Origin: Spinellus fusiger | Lineage: Eukaryota > Mucoromycota > Mucoromycetes > Mucorales > Phycomycetaceae | Assembly (NCBI GenBank): GCA_025094145.1 | Contig: JALLLS010000012.1 | Location: 310,001 to 374,000 of the forward strand | Direction of reading: 5' to 3' | DNA length: 64,000 bases | In this document: one piece after another, positions 1 through 11,462 of the stretch | Layout of the letters: each line of letters opens with the position of its first letter | How positions within the stretch are numbered: position 1 is the stretch's first letter | Notes under the pieces: generated by a model | The model's database searches: none | What the model was told of the DNA's origin: nothing | What the model saw: the letters and a program-made list of their open reading frames with translations, nothing else | Translations under genes and position numbers: made by a program

Positions 1-37
1 CCTCGTACTGGTCAATATCAATCTTACGCCAAGACAT
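1..37 (-). CDS. Arp2/3 complex subunit 5 (ARPC5/Arc15)-like, 5' tip only
   Basis: Reading leftward from an ATG at 37, the first 12 residues are MSWRKIDIDQYE before the window ends. The W-R-K/R-I-D-I-D pattern right after the start resembles the N-terminus of fungal Arp2/3 subunit 5 (yeast Arc15), which nucleates branched actin. Only the N-terminus is visible, so the identity is a motif-based guess. The rest of the gene lies outside the window. Confidence 0.45.
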   Translation of the reverse strand, partial: MSWRKIDIDQYE

Positions 38-470
38 GAGGAGGAGGAGATGAGGTGTGTTCTCTTTTAAAGGTCACGTCATTCAATCCAGGCTGGGATT
101 TTATTATATTATTTTTTAAAGTCAAAAAGATGATGAGTGAAATAAGATCCAAAAAGGCCCTTAGATGAGGGATGAATGAAGACAGAACCCATTTAATCCT
201 ATAGAGATAATAATAAAAGGGCACTTTGACCTTGTAGCCAATTCTCCATACAAATACACTGAGAGATATCTAAGCAGACAGATATCTAAGCAGACAGACA
301 GAAAGAATAGACTCGACTGCCTTGGGTTGCAGTGATTGTTATATAGTTAATATTACTATCGTTGTTATTGTTATTGTTATTGTTAATATTACTGTTATTG
401 CTATTGCTATTGCTACCACTGCTACCACTGCTACCACTGCCACCCTTCACAGCACAACTCTTGTCAACAT
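38..470. other. Intergenic region with short simple repeats
   Basis: This is the upstream region of the ARPC5-like gene and the downstream region of the septin. It holds a gacagatatctaagca duplication near 265-300 and a TTATTG/GCTACCACT simple-repeat tract at about 360-445. I see no credible gene here. Confidence 0.6.
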
Positions 471-2225
471 TTACTTATTAAATGAAAACCCTTTCTTTTT
501 GGATTTCTCGGGTGTCATAGGTCGGCCTGCTTCCAGTCGACGTCTCTTTTCTTCAAGATCCAAGCGCTGTTTATCCAAAGCCTCCTTCATTTCTTTGTGG
601 CGGGCATACAGCTAATTTCCCCCCTCATCATCAATACATAGACACACAATACATACACAGACACAATCACACATTACCTCTTCTTCAGACTGCTTCAACT
701 TGTGCTCCTTCTCCTGTACCTTGGCATGGAAGACAGATCTCATCTCAGTCTCCATCTTGGCCAACTTCTGTTCATGGGCCAGTCGCTCTTCCTCCATCTT
801 TTGCACAGGGCTAAACAAGCAATAAAGGAGGTAGGTAAAGGGGGGAAGGGGGGAAGGGGTGTGTGTGCGTGAGTGTGAGTGAGTGAGTGAGTGAGTGAGT
901 GTATTGATGATGAGGGGTTAAACACAGATCAGCATGCCAAATCCACCTTCCCTCTCTCTTTTTTTCTTCTTCCTAGTATCTCCTGCAATAACTTACTTGA
1001 CCTCCTTAAATACTGAAGGATCCTGCTGAATACCCATAGCAGACAGTTTCTCTGTACGGTAATTCTCATAGAGTACATCATTTGTGAATTCCTTCAATTC
1101 CTCCATATGGGTACGGATCAACATTTGACGCAGCTTCACGAAATCACAGTGCTCCTCATTGTCCACCTCAATCACACCCCATGGATACTTGCGACCACGC
1201 GCATGACGACCGCCCTCCACTTCAAACTCCTTATCAGAACCCACAATCGCAAAGGGGATCTTGGCCATCACTTCACGGTTTTCGGCAATGGTCTCCTCAT
1301 CATCGTATTCATAGGCAGGTGCTTGGTAGATCTGGATGTTGTGGTGCTTGATATCTGCCAGGATACGCTGCTTAAAGGCAGTGACCTCTTCTTCTGTCAG
1401 GGTGTCTGCCTTGGCAATCACAGGAATCAGATTGACGCGGGTATGCAGACGACGCATAAATTCAACATCCATCGGCTTCAGGGCATGGCCAGTAGGGGTG
1501 ATAAAGTACAGACAGGCATGGATGCGGTTGTCCACCATTTTGCGTCGATTGACACGGTTCTCTTGCTCAAGGTAGGCATCGAAGCGAGATTCAATATTAT
1601 CGAGAATGGGCTTCCAACTAACAAGAGATGAGTTGTCCAGTGTCTTTGATCCTTTCTTTACCTCTCTTCATTGTTCACGAAATCACCAAAGCCAGGTGTG
1701 TCTACTACTGTCATTCTCAGGCGTACACCATTCTCCTCAATGTCTGTAGTGATGGACTGGATTTCTACTGTCTGTAGACATTCATGGGTGGGTTCTGCTG
1801 GCTGCTTTGTAGGGTAGATTTGTGTATTAAAGAGAGTGTTGACCAGTGTTGATTTTCCTAGGCCTGATTCACCTGCAGACATACAGGGGGGGTTGGGTAG
1901 GGTGCTCAGAAGGTGTTTGGAAGAGTGTTCAGAAGAAGAGGGAGAGAACGACTTACCCACAACCATGCATGTGAATTGGAATCCTGTCTTGACTGACTTG
2001 CGGTGGACTTGGTTAGGGAAGTTGGCAAACCCCACATAGCCCATGAGTTTCTTGCGCATCACTGTGATCTGTACCAGAGTTAGTTGTGTGCTCTTTTCAT
2101 CTATTGAACAATAGAGATAGAAATAGAAATAAAAGAACACCTACACCAGAGGATCCATTGACTTGGTCTATTGGAAATGAGTCACTGTGTTCCTTGTATG
2201 GGTTGATAATAGACTTACCGTTCAT
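471..2225 (-). CDS. CDC3: Septin, Cdc3/AspB type
   Basis: Septin GTPase that forms hetero-oligomeric filaments at septa and the cortex. The spliced model (minus strand) is 2225-2219, 2167-2147, 2100-1957, 1872-1662, 1617-997, 810-678 and 611-471, giving 425 aa in frame across GT-AG introns. Visible motifs are the P-loop GESGLGKST (about residues 58-66), switch DTPGFGD (115-121), AKAD (196-199), and the septin-unique stretch around [18 protein letters not shown]-terminal coiled coil follows (about 335-415, ending KKKGFSFNK). The [22 protein letters not shown] linker and the [17 protein letters not shown] coil match the Cdc3 subgroup. The first exon is only 7 nt (ATGAACG) and the second 21 nt, so automated prediction may miss the N-terminus. 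Family is certain; subgroup is likely. Confidence 0.93.
841..903. repeat. GT/GTGA simple repeat in a septin intron
   Basis: A G-rich tract and then (gtga)n lie inside the intron between the two C-terminal coiled-coil exons of the septin. This is ordinary microsatellite sequence. Confidence 0.7.
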
Positions 2226-2964
2226 AATGAGCAGTGAAGAAGTTGATAGAAAGAAAGAGAAAGAGGGAAAAGAGGCGTACAAGGACAAAAGACTATGGTC
2301 TTTGATATTAAGGATAAAATAGAGAGAGAACGGTGCCTTGTTTTTTTATGCTTGCCAGGGACACACCGAGTCTAGCGAATCAAGGAGGTGTCAGCGTCAA
2401 GAAGAGTTATAAAATGGCAATACACCACACTCATTCTCCCTCATTCTCCCTCATTCTCAAGACATCTCCTCTTCCTGTTCTCCCCTGTTCTTCTGCAGAC
2501 TGCGTTGTTCTCCTTGCACTCTATTTTATTGTGTGGTTTGGCTGCATTGTCTATTGAGAATTAACTTGCTGTAGACAAGTGCTCCTGATATCCTGCATTG
2601 AATTCCAAGCCACCAAAAATGCCATGTCACTTTTGGGTGGGCCATGGAAATTCCACAGGCAGTTGTGTAATTTTGCAATCAAGAGAATGTCCACTGTGGA
2701 GCTGCATTTGACCAGAACTCTTGTTATGCCTGTAGAGTCACTGTTGTAGATACAGACAGAGAGATCTTTGTACAGTTATCCATTGCACTGCATAGAATTG
2801 TACTGAATTACACAATGTAAAGTACTTCTATTCTTCCACTGAGATCAGTCTGTACATTTAGTGCAAGAGAATTACACTAATAAGATCATGTGCATAACAC
2901 TAAATCAACCTTAATAGAACCACAGTCTATCATTAAGCACATGATACTGAGCACTGCACACTGT
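2226..2964. other. Intergenic, no gene seen
   Basis: Upstream region of the septin. Short ORFs are present, but none has a recognisable domain or flanking splice signals. The stretch 2560-2900 is moderately complex sequence that I could not identify. Confidence 0.5.
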
Positions 2965-3112
2965 ACACTAAGATAGTAGATTATAGTAGATTATAGTAGA
3001 TTATAGTACAGTATAGTAGATTATAGTAGATTATAGTACAGTATAGTAGATTATAGTAGATTATAGTAGATTATACTATATTATAGTACATTATAGTACA
3101 TTATAGTATACT
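2965..3112. repeat. Tandem 10-mer repeat (tagattatag and variants)
   Basis: About fourteen units of a 10-bp motif, mainly tagattatag, alternate with tacagtatag, tacattatag and similar variants. There is no spacer structure, so it is a minisatellite rather than an array of another kind. Confidence 0.85.
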
Positions 3113-3524
3113 ACACTACACAATATCCCCATTTTGAAACAATAAAACCACTTTCAACAGGAGCAAATCATCTTAATCATCCTAAAATCCCATTCATTTC
3201 ATCTTCAGTCGTGTCACCAGAATATTATCGTTATCATTTACACTTTCCTCCGCTCATATAAAACATAATGGCAAAATGAGTTATTAACAAGATATGGAAA
3301 GGGCAAAAAGAATGCTTACCTCTTATAGACAATCAGATCAGAAAAATATTCACTGGTGGGCTAAGAGTGAAGCATTTCATTTATTTCCTTATTCTCTTAT
3401 AGCATCTCTTTTTAAAAGGCCAAGATTCTTTTATTTATTTATTTATTTATTATTCTTTGTTCTGCTGTTACTACTGCTATTATTTCATATTCTTTATATC
3501 CTTCCTATTCTTTATATCCACAAA

Positions 3525-3746
3525 ATGACAAGTCTCTACCAAAGATGCTCTCTTTATGACTCTCTCCCAGAGTTAGAAACATGGTACAGCTCTGACGAAG
3601 AGACCGATATCCCCGAGTGTCCTCGCCAGCCCTCTTCCAAGCACAAAATTGTCTCTTTTTCCACTCTGCCACCCTCAGTGCACCATCTTAGGGAACACCC
3701 TTCTCCTGTCAATAAAAAAGTGAATGAATCCAACGGTAAGTCGTAA
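3525..3746 (+). CDS. Small hypothetical protein (possible first exon)
   Basis: ATG at 3525 opens a 73-codon frame beginning MTSLYQRCSLYDSLPELETW, then an acidic YSSDEETDIPECPRQPSS stretch, then KHKIVSFSTLPPSVHHL. The KxVSFSTxPP segment looks like a basic or phosphorylatable short linear motif typical of disordered regulatory proteins. The last codons could include a donor (aacg|gtaagt at about 3733), so a second exon may exist. I do not recognise the family. Composition looks coding rather than random, and TATA-like sequence precedes it, but the call is weak. Confidence 0.35.
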   Translation: MTSLYQRCSLYDSLPELETWYSSDEETDIPECPRQPSSKHKIVSFSTLPPSVHHLREHPSPVNKKVNESNGKS

Positions 3747-4575
3747 AGTAGCGTCAATCCATCAAGGGCCAGTGCTCACTGTACTCTAGTGCGTTCTTTC
3801 ATAAAGCATTGTGCAAACAAATTGGGCCATTCTTCCTTCCGCACTAGTCTTGGTCGCTACACCTAAATCCGACGTTGGTGGTGCCTGTAGCTATCGAATT
3901 GATAGGACATTCCAATACCACCTATACTGTACCTTTTTACTTTTTTACTTTTTATTCTATACCCTGTAATTTATAATACTTACACTCTACTACTAATACT
4001 ACTACTAATACTACTACTATTACTACTACTACTACCACTACTTGATCCTGTGTCATGGTCTAGTTTAATCTTCTTTTTAACAATAACATTGAAATAATAC
4101 ATAAATAATGCATGCACATAGCACATGGAAAATAAAATAAAAAACATCTCACAAAAATAAAAATAGTAACAATGATAACTTAATTGTTAGATAATAACAG
4201 ATAATACCAAATATATATTTATATTGCTGTAGTCATAGAGATGAATGTTCCAATCGCAAATTTCCCTGGAAACAAGGTACCACTCAACCAGTGTCTGTAA
4301 CAAAGTAACACACGAGGCAGAGGACTGTTTATGAGCTCAGCTGATAACTATCATTGGTTGACTCGATACGACTTTTCTGTAGTACCAAGTTACAGTATAG
4401 TTTACTTTTTTATAAAAAATAATATATATTTATAAATATATATATAAAAGAGAGAGAGAGATGGACGAATTGTAAATTGAATTCGATACGATCCACTTAT
4501 TTCTTTGGAGATAAATGTTTGAGCCTGTTATTATTTGTTGTGTTTTGTATCTTGTATTTTAAAATCTGTCTAATT
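3747..4575. other. Intergenic, AT-rich, with a (tac/tact)n tract
   Basis: It holds a ctactactaata/ctactac microsatellite at about 3988-4042 and AT-rich sequence. The island at 4225-4400 is more complex, but I found no ORF or RNA fold that I can name. Confidence 0.5.
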
Positions 4576-5933
4576 TTAGATTAAAACCCTGTATTCTGAC
4601 CCTTTTTTATTTTTTCTCTTTTGAGGAATGACAGTAGTTGCCTGTATTTCAGTGAATATCCCAAGATCAGCAGCAAAGAGTACCTATTTTCATATTTAAG
4701 TTTATATTTATAGATGAAGAATAAGTCTATAGAAGAATATCCTACAGAATAAACATAGATGGAATACTTCACTTACTGATTGAGCCCACCCACTGTAGTC
4801 TCCAAATAAGCCTCGGAAATGATCTCCTATTTGATCATACAGTTTTGCTGTCAGGGTCTTTGTCCGAGGATGCTTAGTTTTAAATCCATAGTCACGTAAT
4901 GCTATTTGCCACACATGAGTATCGACAGGAATGGCCTTTGCATGGTCCAAAGAGGATAAACACTACCACAGTGAGTGTTAATAAAAAAAGATAAAAAAAG
5001 ATAAAAAAAAGATAAAAAGAGGAGTCTCTGCGTACTTACCACACAGTCTGCCACTTTAGGACCCACACCTGGCATGGATAAAAGGGCTAATTTGGCCTCA
5101 CTGTAGGGTACTTTTCTTAATCCTTTGAGCCATGCCTCGGGTGCTTCAGGATGGTCTGTCATCATCTTGGTGGCTGTGTTTACAATGTACTTTGCACGGT
5201 AACCAAATCCAAGAGTGCGCAGCTCTTTCTCTACATTTGGCTGAGCAAGAGCAGAAATAGATGGAAAGCCATGGTAGTCTCTTCCATCAATCGTGGCTAT
5301 CTTGGGGCCATAGTGGATCCGAAGGGCTTTGACCTATATCCATAGGGACTGCTTAGTCTCTAGAGAAGAATCCATGGGGTGTTGGTTGTACCATGCGGGT
5401 GATTCTGGTGATGTTGTTGGCACTAGAACATATAAATCCAACAAGACACTCCCATGGGTCCTGTCGTAACATTCGAATGCCTTTGATCGCCATAATTTTA
5501 TGGAAATGGGGATCTGCCTCTGACCACTGCTGGTAGCAGGACGCAAGGGACACTGTGTCCAATTGGAAGTAGTCTCTTAGGAGATGCTTCAGAGCTTCCT
5601 TCTCCAGGGAGGAGGAGGTAGTGGCCTTGTCATAGCCATACATAACAGTTGATTCTAATAACAAGAACACTGTGATGAGTCGTCGTATCGCTCTGTATGA
5701 CTATCATTATTGACTTCAATGACCTGTTTCTTTGACGATCACTGGTGTGTTTTGCAAAACACAGAGCCTAAACACGAGAGTTGAGTTTATTAGAGTACAC
5801 CATGAGCCTACCACATGTCATTGTCGTAATGCCAAGAGAAACTCTGTCCACAGCGTAGTGTGTTTAGTCTTAGCTCGTCAGGAGACACTTCAAGGTCCTC
5901 CCACACCAAGAGAGAAGTATCAAGAACACTCAT
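4576..5933 (-). CDS. OGG1: 8-oxoguanine DNA glycosylase/AP lyase
   Basis: Base-excision repair enzyme that removes 8-oxoG opposite C. Model (minus): 5933-5812, 5767-5724, 5654-5392, 5333-5040, 4962-4777, 4683-4576, encoding 338 aa in frame, close to human OGG1 (345). Visible: N-terminal LRCGQSFSW; RMLRQDPWECLVGFICSSAN; the HhH-GPD motif GVGPKVADCV with catalytic Lys about 236; IPVDTHVWQIALRDYGF with catalytic Asp about 255; and the conserved GWAQ near the C-terminus. The tail is basic (PQKRKNKKG), possibly nuclear-targeting. It is divergently transcribed from the ABC gene with only 115 bp between the two start codons. The identification is strong because both catalytic residues and the flanking signature are intact. 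Confidence 0.93.
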
Positions 5934-6048
5934 GGCAAAGTCAACTATGTCTCCAAGTTATTCTTCGTACCACAACTCCTTTCTCCCTTATGCCACGTAA
6001 GGCGAATCAAACACAGCCACTGTAGGGTCTTTTCCTGCAGACTACTTT

Positions 6049-7918
6049 ATGCTTACCTCATTGCCTTTTCTGTGGAAGCACCACACACGCCACTACAGTG
6101 CAAAGGCCATTGTTGCCTTTGAACACGCCCATATCTATCGTACAGGTAGTAAGGAACCTGTGTTCAAAGACCTGTCCTTGACTATTGCCCCACACGAGCG
6201 ACTGGTGATTACAGGTCCTGTCAATGCGGGTAAAACGACACTAGCAAAAGTAAATAATAGACCCCATAAGACAGTGGGCTGTTTTTTCTTAGTACTAGTC
6301 TTGGTCACTAATAGAATAATAACAGATTCAATAACACCTTTTTGTTTTTTTTTTTGTTTTTTTTTTTTGAATAGGCATTGGCAGGTCAACTTCTTGTCTC
6401 TCCTCCTAGTGCTGCTCAGTGGCCTTGTCTGCCCAAAACAGGACATACTCAGCAACACATTAGTCTAGTATCCTTTAGAGAAGACTCTTCCATGTTCTCT
6501 TATGGAAAACATTACTACCAAGAACGCTTCAATTTCAGGTACGCTTATAGATCTCGCCGTCAAAACAAGAAAGAAAAGAAAAGGAAAGAGCAGAGCAATG
6601 GCTAAATTACAATTAAAAACGACCCTTACAGTGATCCTGATAACGAAGTGACTCTCCTCACCTATCTCCAAGGCCATAACCATGTACCCAAAGATAAAAT
6701 AGCCCATATTGCAAAAGCACTGGATCTATCTGCACTACTGCCTCTGTCATTTATTAAACTCTCTAATGGACAAACAAGAAGAGCACGCATTGCCCGTGCT
6801 TTACTCAAAGAACCTCATTTACTGATCCTGGATGAACCCCTCAGTAAGTAATAATAATAATGATAATAAAAAGAAAAGAAAAGGACACTTATCCAATGCC
6901 ATGAGTGGGATTGGACATACAACATCGACAGAAACTACTCAATGTCATGGGTGAGATGACTACAGCACCCAAAGGCATTCCCGTGGTCCTGGTGCAAAGA
7001 CCCCAGGATGATATGCCAACGTGGGCTACACATGTCATCAGCCTCAATGCCATGACCATTGCATGGAGAGGATCCCCTAAAGACTATCTTTCTATGCACC
7101 ATGCCCACACTGCGCAACAGCAGGCAGAGAAGAATGCGTTCAGACAGCACCACCTGCGTCTCCAGGCATCTCAAAAGACACAGCCTCCTATTATAGAACT
7201 CAAGAACATACAAGTGACCTATGCTAAGCGTAGAGTTCTTGATGCTATCACATGGACAGTGCGGCAGGGAGAACGATGGGCTCTGTTGGGACCCAATGGA
7301 TCAGGAAAGACCACCCTCTTGTCACTGATCACGGGCGACCATCCTCAGGCTTATTCGAATGAACTGTACTTGTTTGGGCGTCGTCGTGGTACGGGGGAGT
7401 CCATATGGAGTATCAAGCAAAGAATAGGAGTGTCCAGTCCAGAAATCCATCTCTACTTTAACCAGCGGATGACTGCATTGGAAGCAGCAGGGACAGGGTT
7501 CTTTGATGGTGTTGTGGCAAGAACACTGTCTAAAGAACAACAGGCCACTGTTCATCGTCTGCTAGATGAGTTTGGTGTATCTGAGAGTGCTCATCATCGT
7601 CCCTTGCAAGACATGTCGACAGGAGAACAGCGTCTTGTGCTGTTGGTGAGATCCTTGGTGAGTGAATTATCCAATCCATTCAAAGATGATTTATAAGTGA
7701 GAAAAAAAAAGGTAAAACAACCAGAGTTGATTGTATGGGATGAACCCTTCCAAGGCCTTGATACGTGTAGGATGAACAGAGTGAATACTTGGCTAGAAAC
7801 GCATATGAGTTCTACACAGACATTGATTCTAGTGACTCATCATGAGGAAGAAATCCCTCGTGCAGTAACAAAGAGATTCCAACTAGGGCCAGGAGGTGTC
7901 CATCTTCATCCAAAATGA
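6049..7918 (+). CDS. Soluble tandem ABC-cassette ATPase (YDR061W/ModF-like)
   Basis: Two ABC ATPase domains without membrane segments. Exons 6049-6249, 6375-6538, 6632-6843, 6906-7657 and 7712-7918 join in frame to 511 aa. Cassette 1: Walker A GPVNAGKTT (about residues 56-64), signature LSNGQTRR, Walker B LLILDEP. Cassette 2: Walker A GPNGSGKTT (about 321-329), signature STGEQRL, Walker B LIVWDEP and a switch His in VTHHEEE. The canonical LSGGQ is altered in both signatures (SNGQ, STGEQ). The basic N-terminus (MLTSLPFLWKHHTRHYS) resembles a mitochondrial presequence. The closest known type, to my knowledge, is the soluble fungal YDR061W group, related to bacterial ModF. The substrate or role is unknown. 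Confidence 0.85.
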
Positions 7919-8150
7919 TGAATCTATGCTATGCTTGTTCAATGGAATAAAGACATTGGATTCATCTATTGTTTATATATGTTTTATTAAGTTGAAAAAG
8001 AAAGAGAAAATAAAAAGGGGGAGATCACTATGTACACAAGAAATCTATGATGGGTATTGATATCCATACTGGTGGTAATGGTGGTGGATGAGAAGAGAGA
8101 GAGTGAAAGAGAGAGTTAGTAAAGAGAAAGAGAATATGAGAGAAAGAGCA

Positions 8151-9243
8151 TTACTGCTGAGAATACAGCTGTCGCATCTTTTCAAGGGCAATAAAGGTAA
8201 CAATAGTATGAGGTCCCAACCGTACAAAGGCAGGCATCCAACCACGGAACAGAGAAGGAAATCCTTCTGTTTTGATCATATGTAGCATAATACGCAGGGG
8301 ATGTTTCCCATCATGCGTATGAGCACTCATCATTCTCGTTTTTACCACATCCAATGGAGCACATACAGTGGTAGCTACTAATCCCTAGTTTCCTTTGAGC
8401 ACAACATCAATGGACAACCCACTTACTGCTAACAGACTGGTAGTAAAATGCAGCCCAAATCCCTCTTTCCATTGCCAAGAAAGTAGCATGTCCTTGAATG
8501 CATCGTAACTTGTCATTTGGGAGACTGTCATTAATACAGCACGATGTGTACTGGAGCCTAGTCCTCTTAGCAAGACCCTTGGACTTTCCTCCCGACAGAT
8601 TCTTACAAGCCCATCGATAGCATGTTTATAGTGACGTCGTTCATTGAAAGGGAGTTGTCCATCGTTCTGCATGCGTACATTGACTACATCACTTGGATTT
8701 CCAAAAGCACCTCCCAGTATTCCAGCTGCTGTTGAACAAAAGAGCAATTGACGAAATGTGGGTTCTATTATGTATAAGCAAATAATAACAGGCATCGAGA
8801 TGTCTCTTTCACTTACTATCATTGCCAGCGACTGCCCATTTGAACCTATCGTACAATCCAAATCGAATAGTAGAATAGGTACCTTGTCGCAGGAGACTGG
8901 CGGAGAGACCACTGTAAAGTGCCAAGAGTCCTTCACTCCTGCCAATGGACCACATGGTTTTCAACATCCGGGCAGGTTGTAGAGAAAGAGGGTCCTTCCC
9001 CATATGTATAATAGTCTGTAGTCTTACTTTGGTAAGATCAAACGGATGAGAGACAAATGTAGCCAGGCAAGAGGCAGCACCTCCAAACCAGAAGGGAGGG
9101 GGTAGACTCATAGATGTTAACGGTAGTGGTCTTTTTCCTAGTGCCACGCCTACTGCTCCTCCTGCTCCTTCTGCACTGACGGCACCCACCGCTTCTGCTG
9201 CTGCTGCTTTTGCTGCTCCTGCTGTCATTGAACTGACGAGCAT
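8151..9243 (-). CDS. DIC1: Mitochondrial carrier, dicarboxylate (DIC1) type
   Basis: Inner-membrane solute carrier of the SLC25 family. Exons (minus) 9243-8817, 8764-8427 and 8384-8151 join in frame to 332 aa. The three carrier repeats carry PFDLTKVRLQ, PSDVVNVRMQ and PLDVVKTRMM, i.e. the Px[DE]xx[KR] signature once per repeat (the second has N in place of K/R). An Ala/Gly-rich N-terminal extension of about 45 residues precedes FWFGGAASCLATFVSHPFD. Repeat wording (GNPSDVVNVRMQNDG, DAFKDMLL) fits the dicarboxylate/oxaloacetate branch. It converges with the ABC gene and diverges from HGH1 (228 bp between starts). Family is certain; substrate is inferred. Confidence 0.85.
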
Positions 9244-9471
9244 CCCAGGTCATGGGTGTGGCTGTTCTGTCCCGTAGAAAGGATTGGGTGCTAGCATAAT
9301 GTGACTGCTTGGGACTGTGCTTTTGGGACCTTGGAATGAGGGGAGGGGAGTGTACTGTGACTTGTTCAAGACACTGTTTTTCTTCCTTTTCGATTCTTCA
9401 GCATGGAACAACAGATTAATGAGGTTGGGAGGAAGTAGTATGAACATGACACTTAATGACGACTACAGCTA

Positions 9472-10782
9472 ATGGGGTTTCTTCATGAATCCTCACTGGA
9501 GGTAAAGTGCGGTGTTATTATCAACTACTTATAAAATAGGTGCGAGCCATTGCTCTTGAGCATCTTATGGGCTTCACTCCCAAGGCGTCTGAGTACCAGC
9601 CTTTGTTGATAGCCAACAGAAAGACCTTGTGTACTGACCTCAAGGCTCTTTGCAGAGAGGAACCTGTAAGCTTACCACCATAACAAATAAATCAATACAC
9701 GAAGAAGAAGGGCGCACAGACTGATATTCTTATTAGATGACAGCCCACAACGCCATTAAAGCCTTGATTAACCTGTCTGGAGATCCTCGTATTCAACAAG
9801 AACTCGAAGATGCTGTCTTTCTTAAGCACCTATGTCTGTTGATCACTGTGAGTGCTAGGGATAGGACAAGAAGATAAACTCACAAGGACAGATTCCTACT
9901 TCTGTTTTGGCAGATCCTGCCTGCATGCTTCTTTCCAACATGACAAAGCACGAGCCACTGTGTGTTCAGTTACTGACCTTCAAGACCAACCCAATGCCAA
10001 ACTTATGCCAGTCCGAGTCGATCCTAGACCATTTAGTAGAGGCCTTCCACCGAGGTCACAAAAGAGCCTATAATTCAGCAGCAGAATTCCATTTCTTGGG
10101 TAGTGTTTTCTCCAATATCTCTGGTGTAGGTGTTTGTCTTTGTTTATGCGCCTTTTTCTTTCTAGAACATTAACACACAGAGCCATTCATAGATCCGTCA
10201 TGGTCGTGTCTACTTCTTGACACCCTCCCTTCATGATGCATTGGCTCCACTGACAAAACTACAGATATTCAGTGAGGATGATAATGTCATCCGTCGTGGA
10301 GGTGTGGATTCTACTATCAAAAACTGCTGCTTTGAGACACGCCAGCATGAAGCCATTCTAGACTGTGAGCAACTCAACACACTTCCTTTCCTTCTCCTTC
10401 CTCTGTGTGGTAATGAGGAGTACGATATGGATGAATTTGAGCAATTCCCCGAAGAAATCCAACTGTTGGGTGATGACAAGGCAAGTGTGGACTAGACAGG
10501 ATAGACATTGACATGGTATAGAAACGAGAGGGAGATACTATTCTACGTGGCATTCTGTGTGATGCGCTGTTGCTTCTTACCACCACACGTTTTGGGCGTG
10601 ATGAATTGCGTAAGAAGCAAGTGTACCGGGTCATTCAGCGTCTTCATGCCCAAGAAGTAGACGAAGACATCAAAGACAAGTGTGATGCCATTGCTGATAT
10701 GCTGATTCGTGACGAAGACATTGAGAAACAGCCTAGCGTCCAAGAAGACAATGATGACTTAATCATTGAAGAAATTGCATAG
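9472..10782 (+). CDS. HGH1: HGH1 (FAM203) family protein, eEF2 folding chaperone
   Basis: ARM/HEAT-type protein that, in yeast and animals, helps fold elongation factor 2. Exons 9472-9501, 9540-9665, 9737-9847, 9892-10125, 10193-10480 and 10522-10782 join in frame to 349 aa. Visible: EVRAIALEHLMGFTPKAS at the start, LADPACMLLSNMTKHE, FLGSVFSNISGIRHGRVYFL, and near the end LLLLTTTRFGRDELRKKQVY followed by an acidic tail. Intron 5 (10481-10521) has a GC donor (gcaagt), required to keep the frame. The start ATG has an in-frame stop 18 nt upstream, so it is the first usable one on unspliced sequence. Confidence 0.9.
10481..10521 (+). other. GC-AG intron in HGH1
   Basis: The donor is GACAAG|gcaagt and the acceptor is gtatag|AAACG. 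Splicing joins ...LLGDDK to KREGDTILRG, the conserved family sequence. Without splicing a stop occurs 15 nt into the intron. Confidence 0.85.
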
Positions 10783-10908
10783 ATACATAATAAAAAATAA
10801 TAAAAATACATAATACATAAAAGAAAGAGAAAGAAAAGAAAAAGAAAAAGAAAAGAAAAAAGAAAAAAGAAAATACTTTGGCCTAAACAGGATGGACATT
10901 CTTTTATT

Positions 10909-11313
10909 CTAATGGGCATCAGAACGGTGGCTAATGTACTCAATAGCCTGTTTGGCAGTCATGATCTCATCAGATTCCTTGTCGGGAATCTCAACAGAGA
11001 ACTCTTCTTCAATAGCCATAACGACCTCAACAGTGTCTAAGCTATCTAAACCGAGATCTTTGATAAAGTGGGCGTCGACAGAAATCTGCTAGAGTTAATA
11101 GAGAATGGACTCTACACGGGGGGGTCTTACTTTGCTCTGGTTCACTTTATCAAAGCCCTTGAGGACATCCAAAACACGTGTTTCAATATCATCCTTGGTC
11201 ATAGCGGAAGAGTAGAGACGGAAGGCGGCGGGGGTTGCACGCACAGACATGGACCGGAAGGCAGAAGCCTTGGCAGCGTTGAGAAGCACAGTGGGGCGGA
11301 ACATGAGGGACAA
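10909..11313 (-). CDS. ACP1: Mitochondrial acyl carrier protein
   Basis: Type II fatty-acid synthesis carrier, also a subunit of respiratory complex I and a partner of Fe-S assembly LYR proteins. Exons (minus) 11313-11131 and 11085-10909 give 119 aa. Residues 1-36 form a basic, Arg/Ser/Ala-rich presequence ([20 protein letters not shown]). The phosphopantetheine site is [20 protein letters not shown] with the modified Ser about 76. The C-terminus ends [12 protein letters not shown]. It is divergent from the small membrane protein (149 bp between starts). Length and motif agree fully with the family. Confidence 0.95.
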
Positions 11314-11462
11314 AGGGAAAGGGAGAGTGAATCAGTTGGTGTTTACCTTGTCTCTCAGGGGAGGGGGGGTGTCTACAAGCCACAAGTGACTGTTTTATTC
11401 AAAGACCGAAACAAAAAGCACAGTCCAGTGTCTCTGTTGTTTGCCTTTCTTTCCACTTTACC

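Noticed and set aside
322..615. 97-aa plus-strand frame upstream of the septin 3' end
   Set aside because: The first half is a simple repeat (IVIVIV/ATTATT) and the second half is antisense of the septin C-terminal exon.
1107..1631. 174-aa plus-strand frame across the septin
   Set aside because: Antisense of the septin GTPase exon, which carries all family motifs.
2965..3112. Possible regularly spaced (CRISPR-like) repeat array
   Set aside because: Units are head-to-tail without unique spacers, and the genome is eukaryotic. It is a minisatellite.
4225..4400. Complex sequence island considered as a tRNA or snRNA gene
   Set aside because: No cloverleaf, no A/B boxes and no snRNA core motif could be seen.
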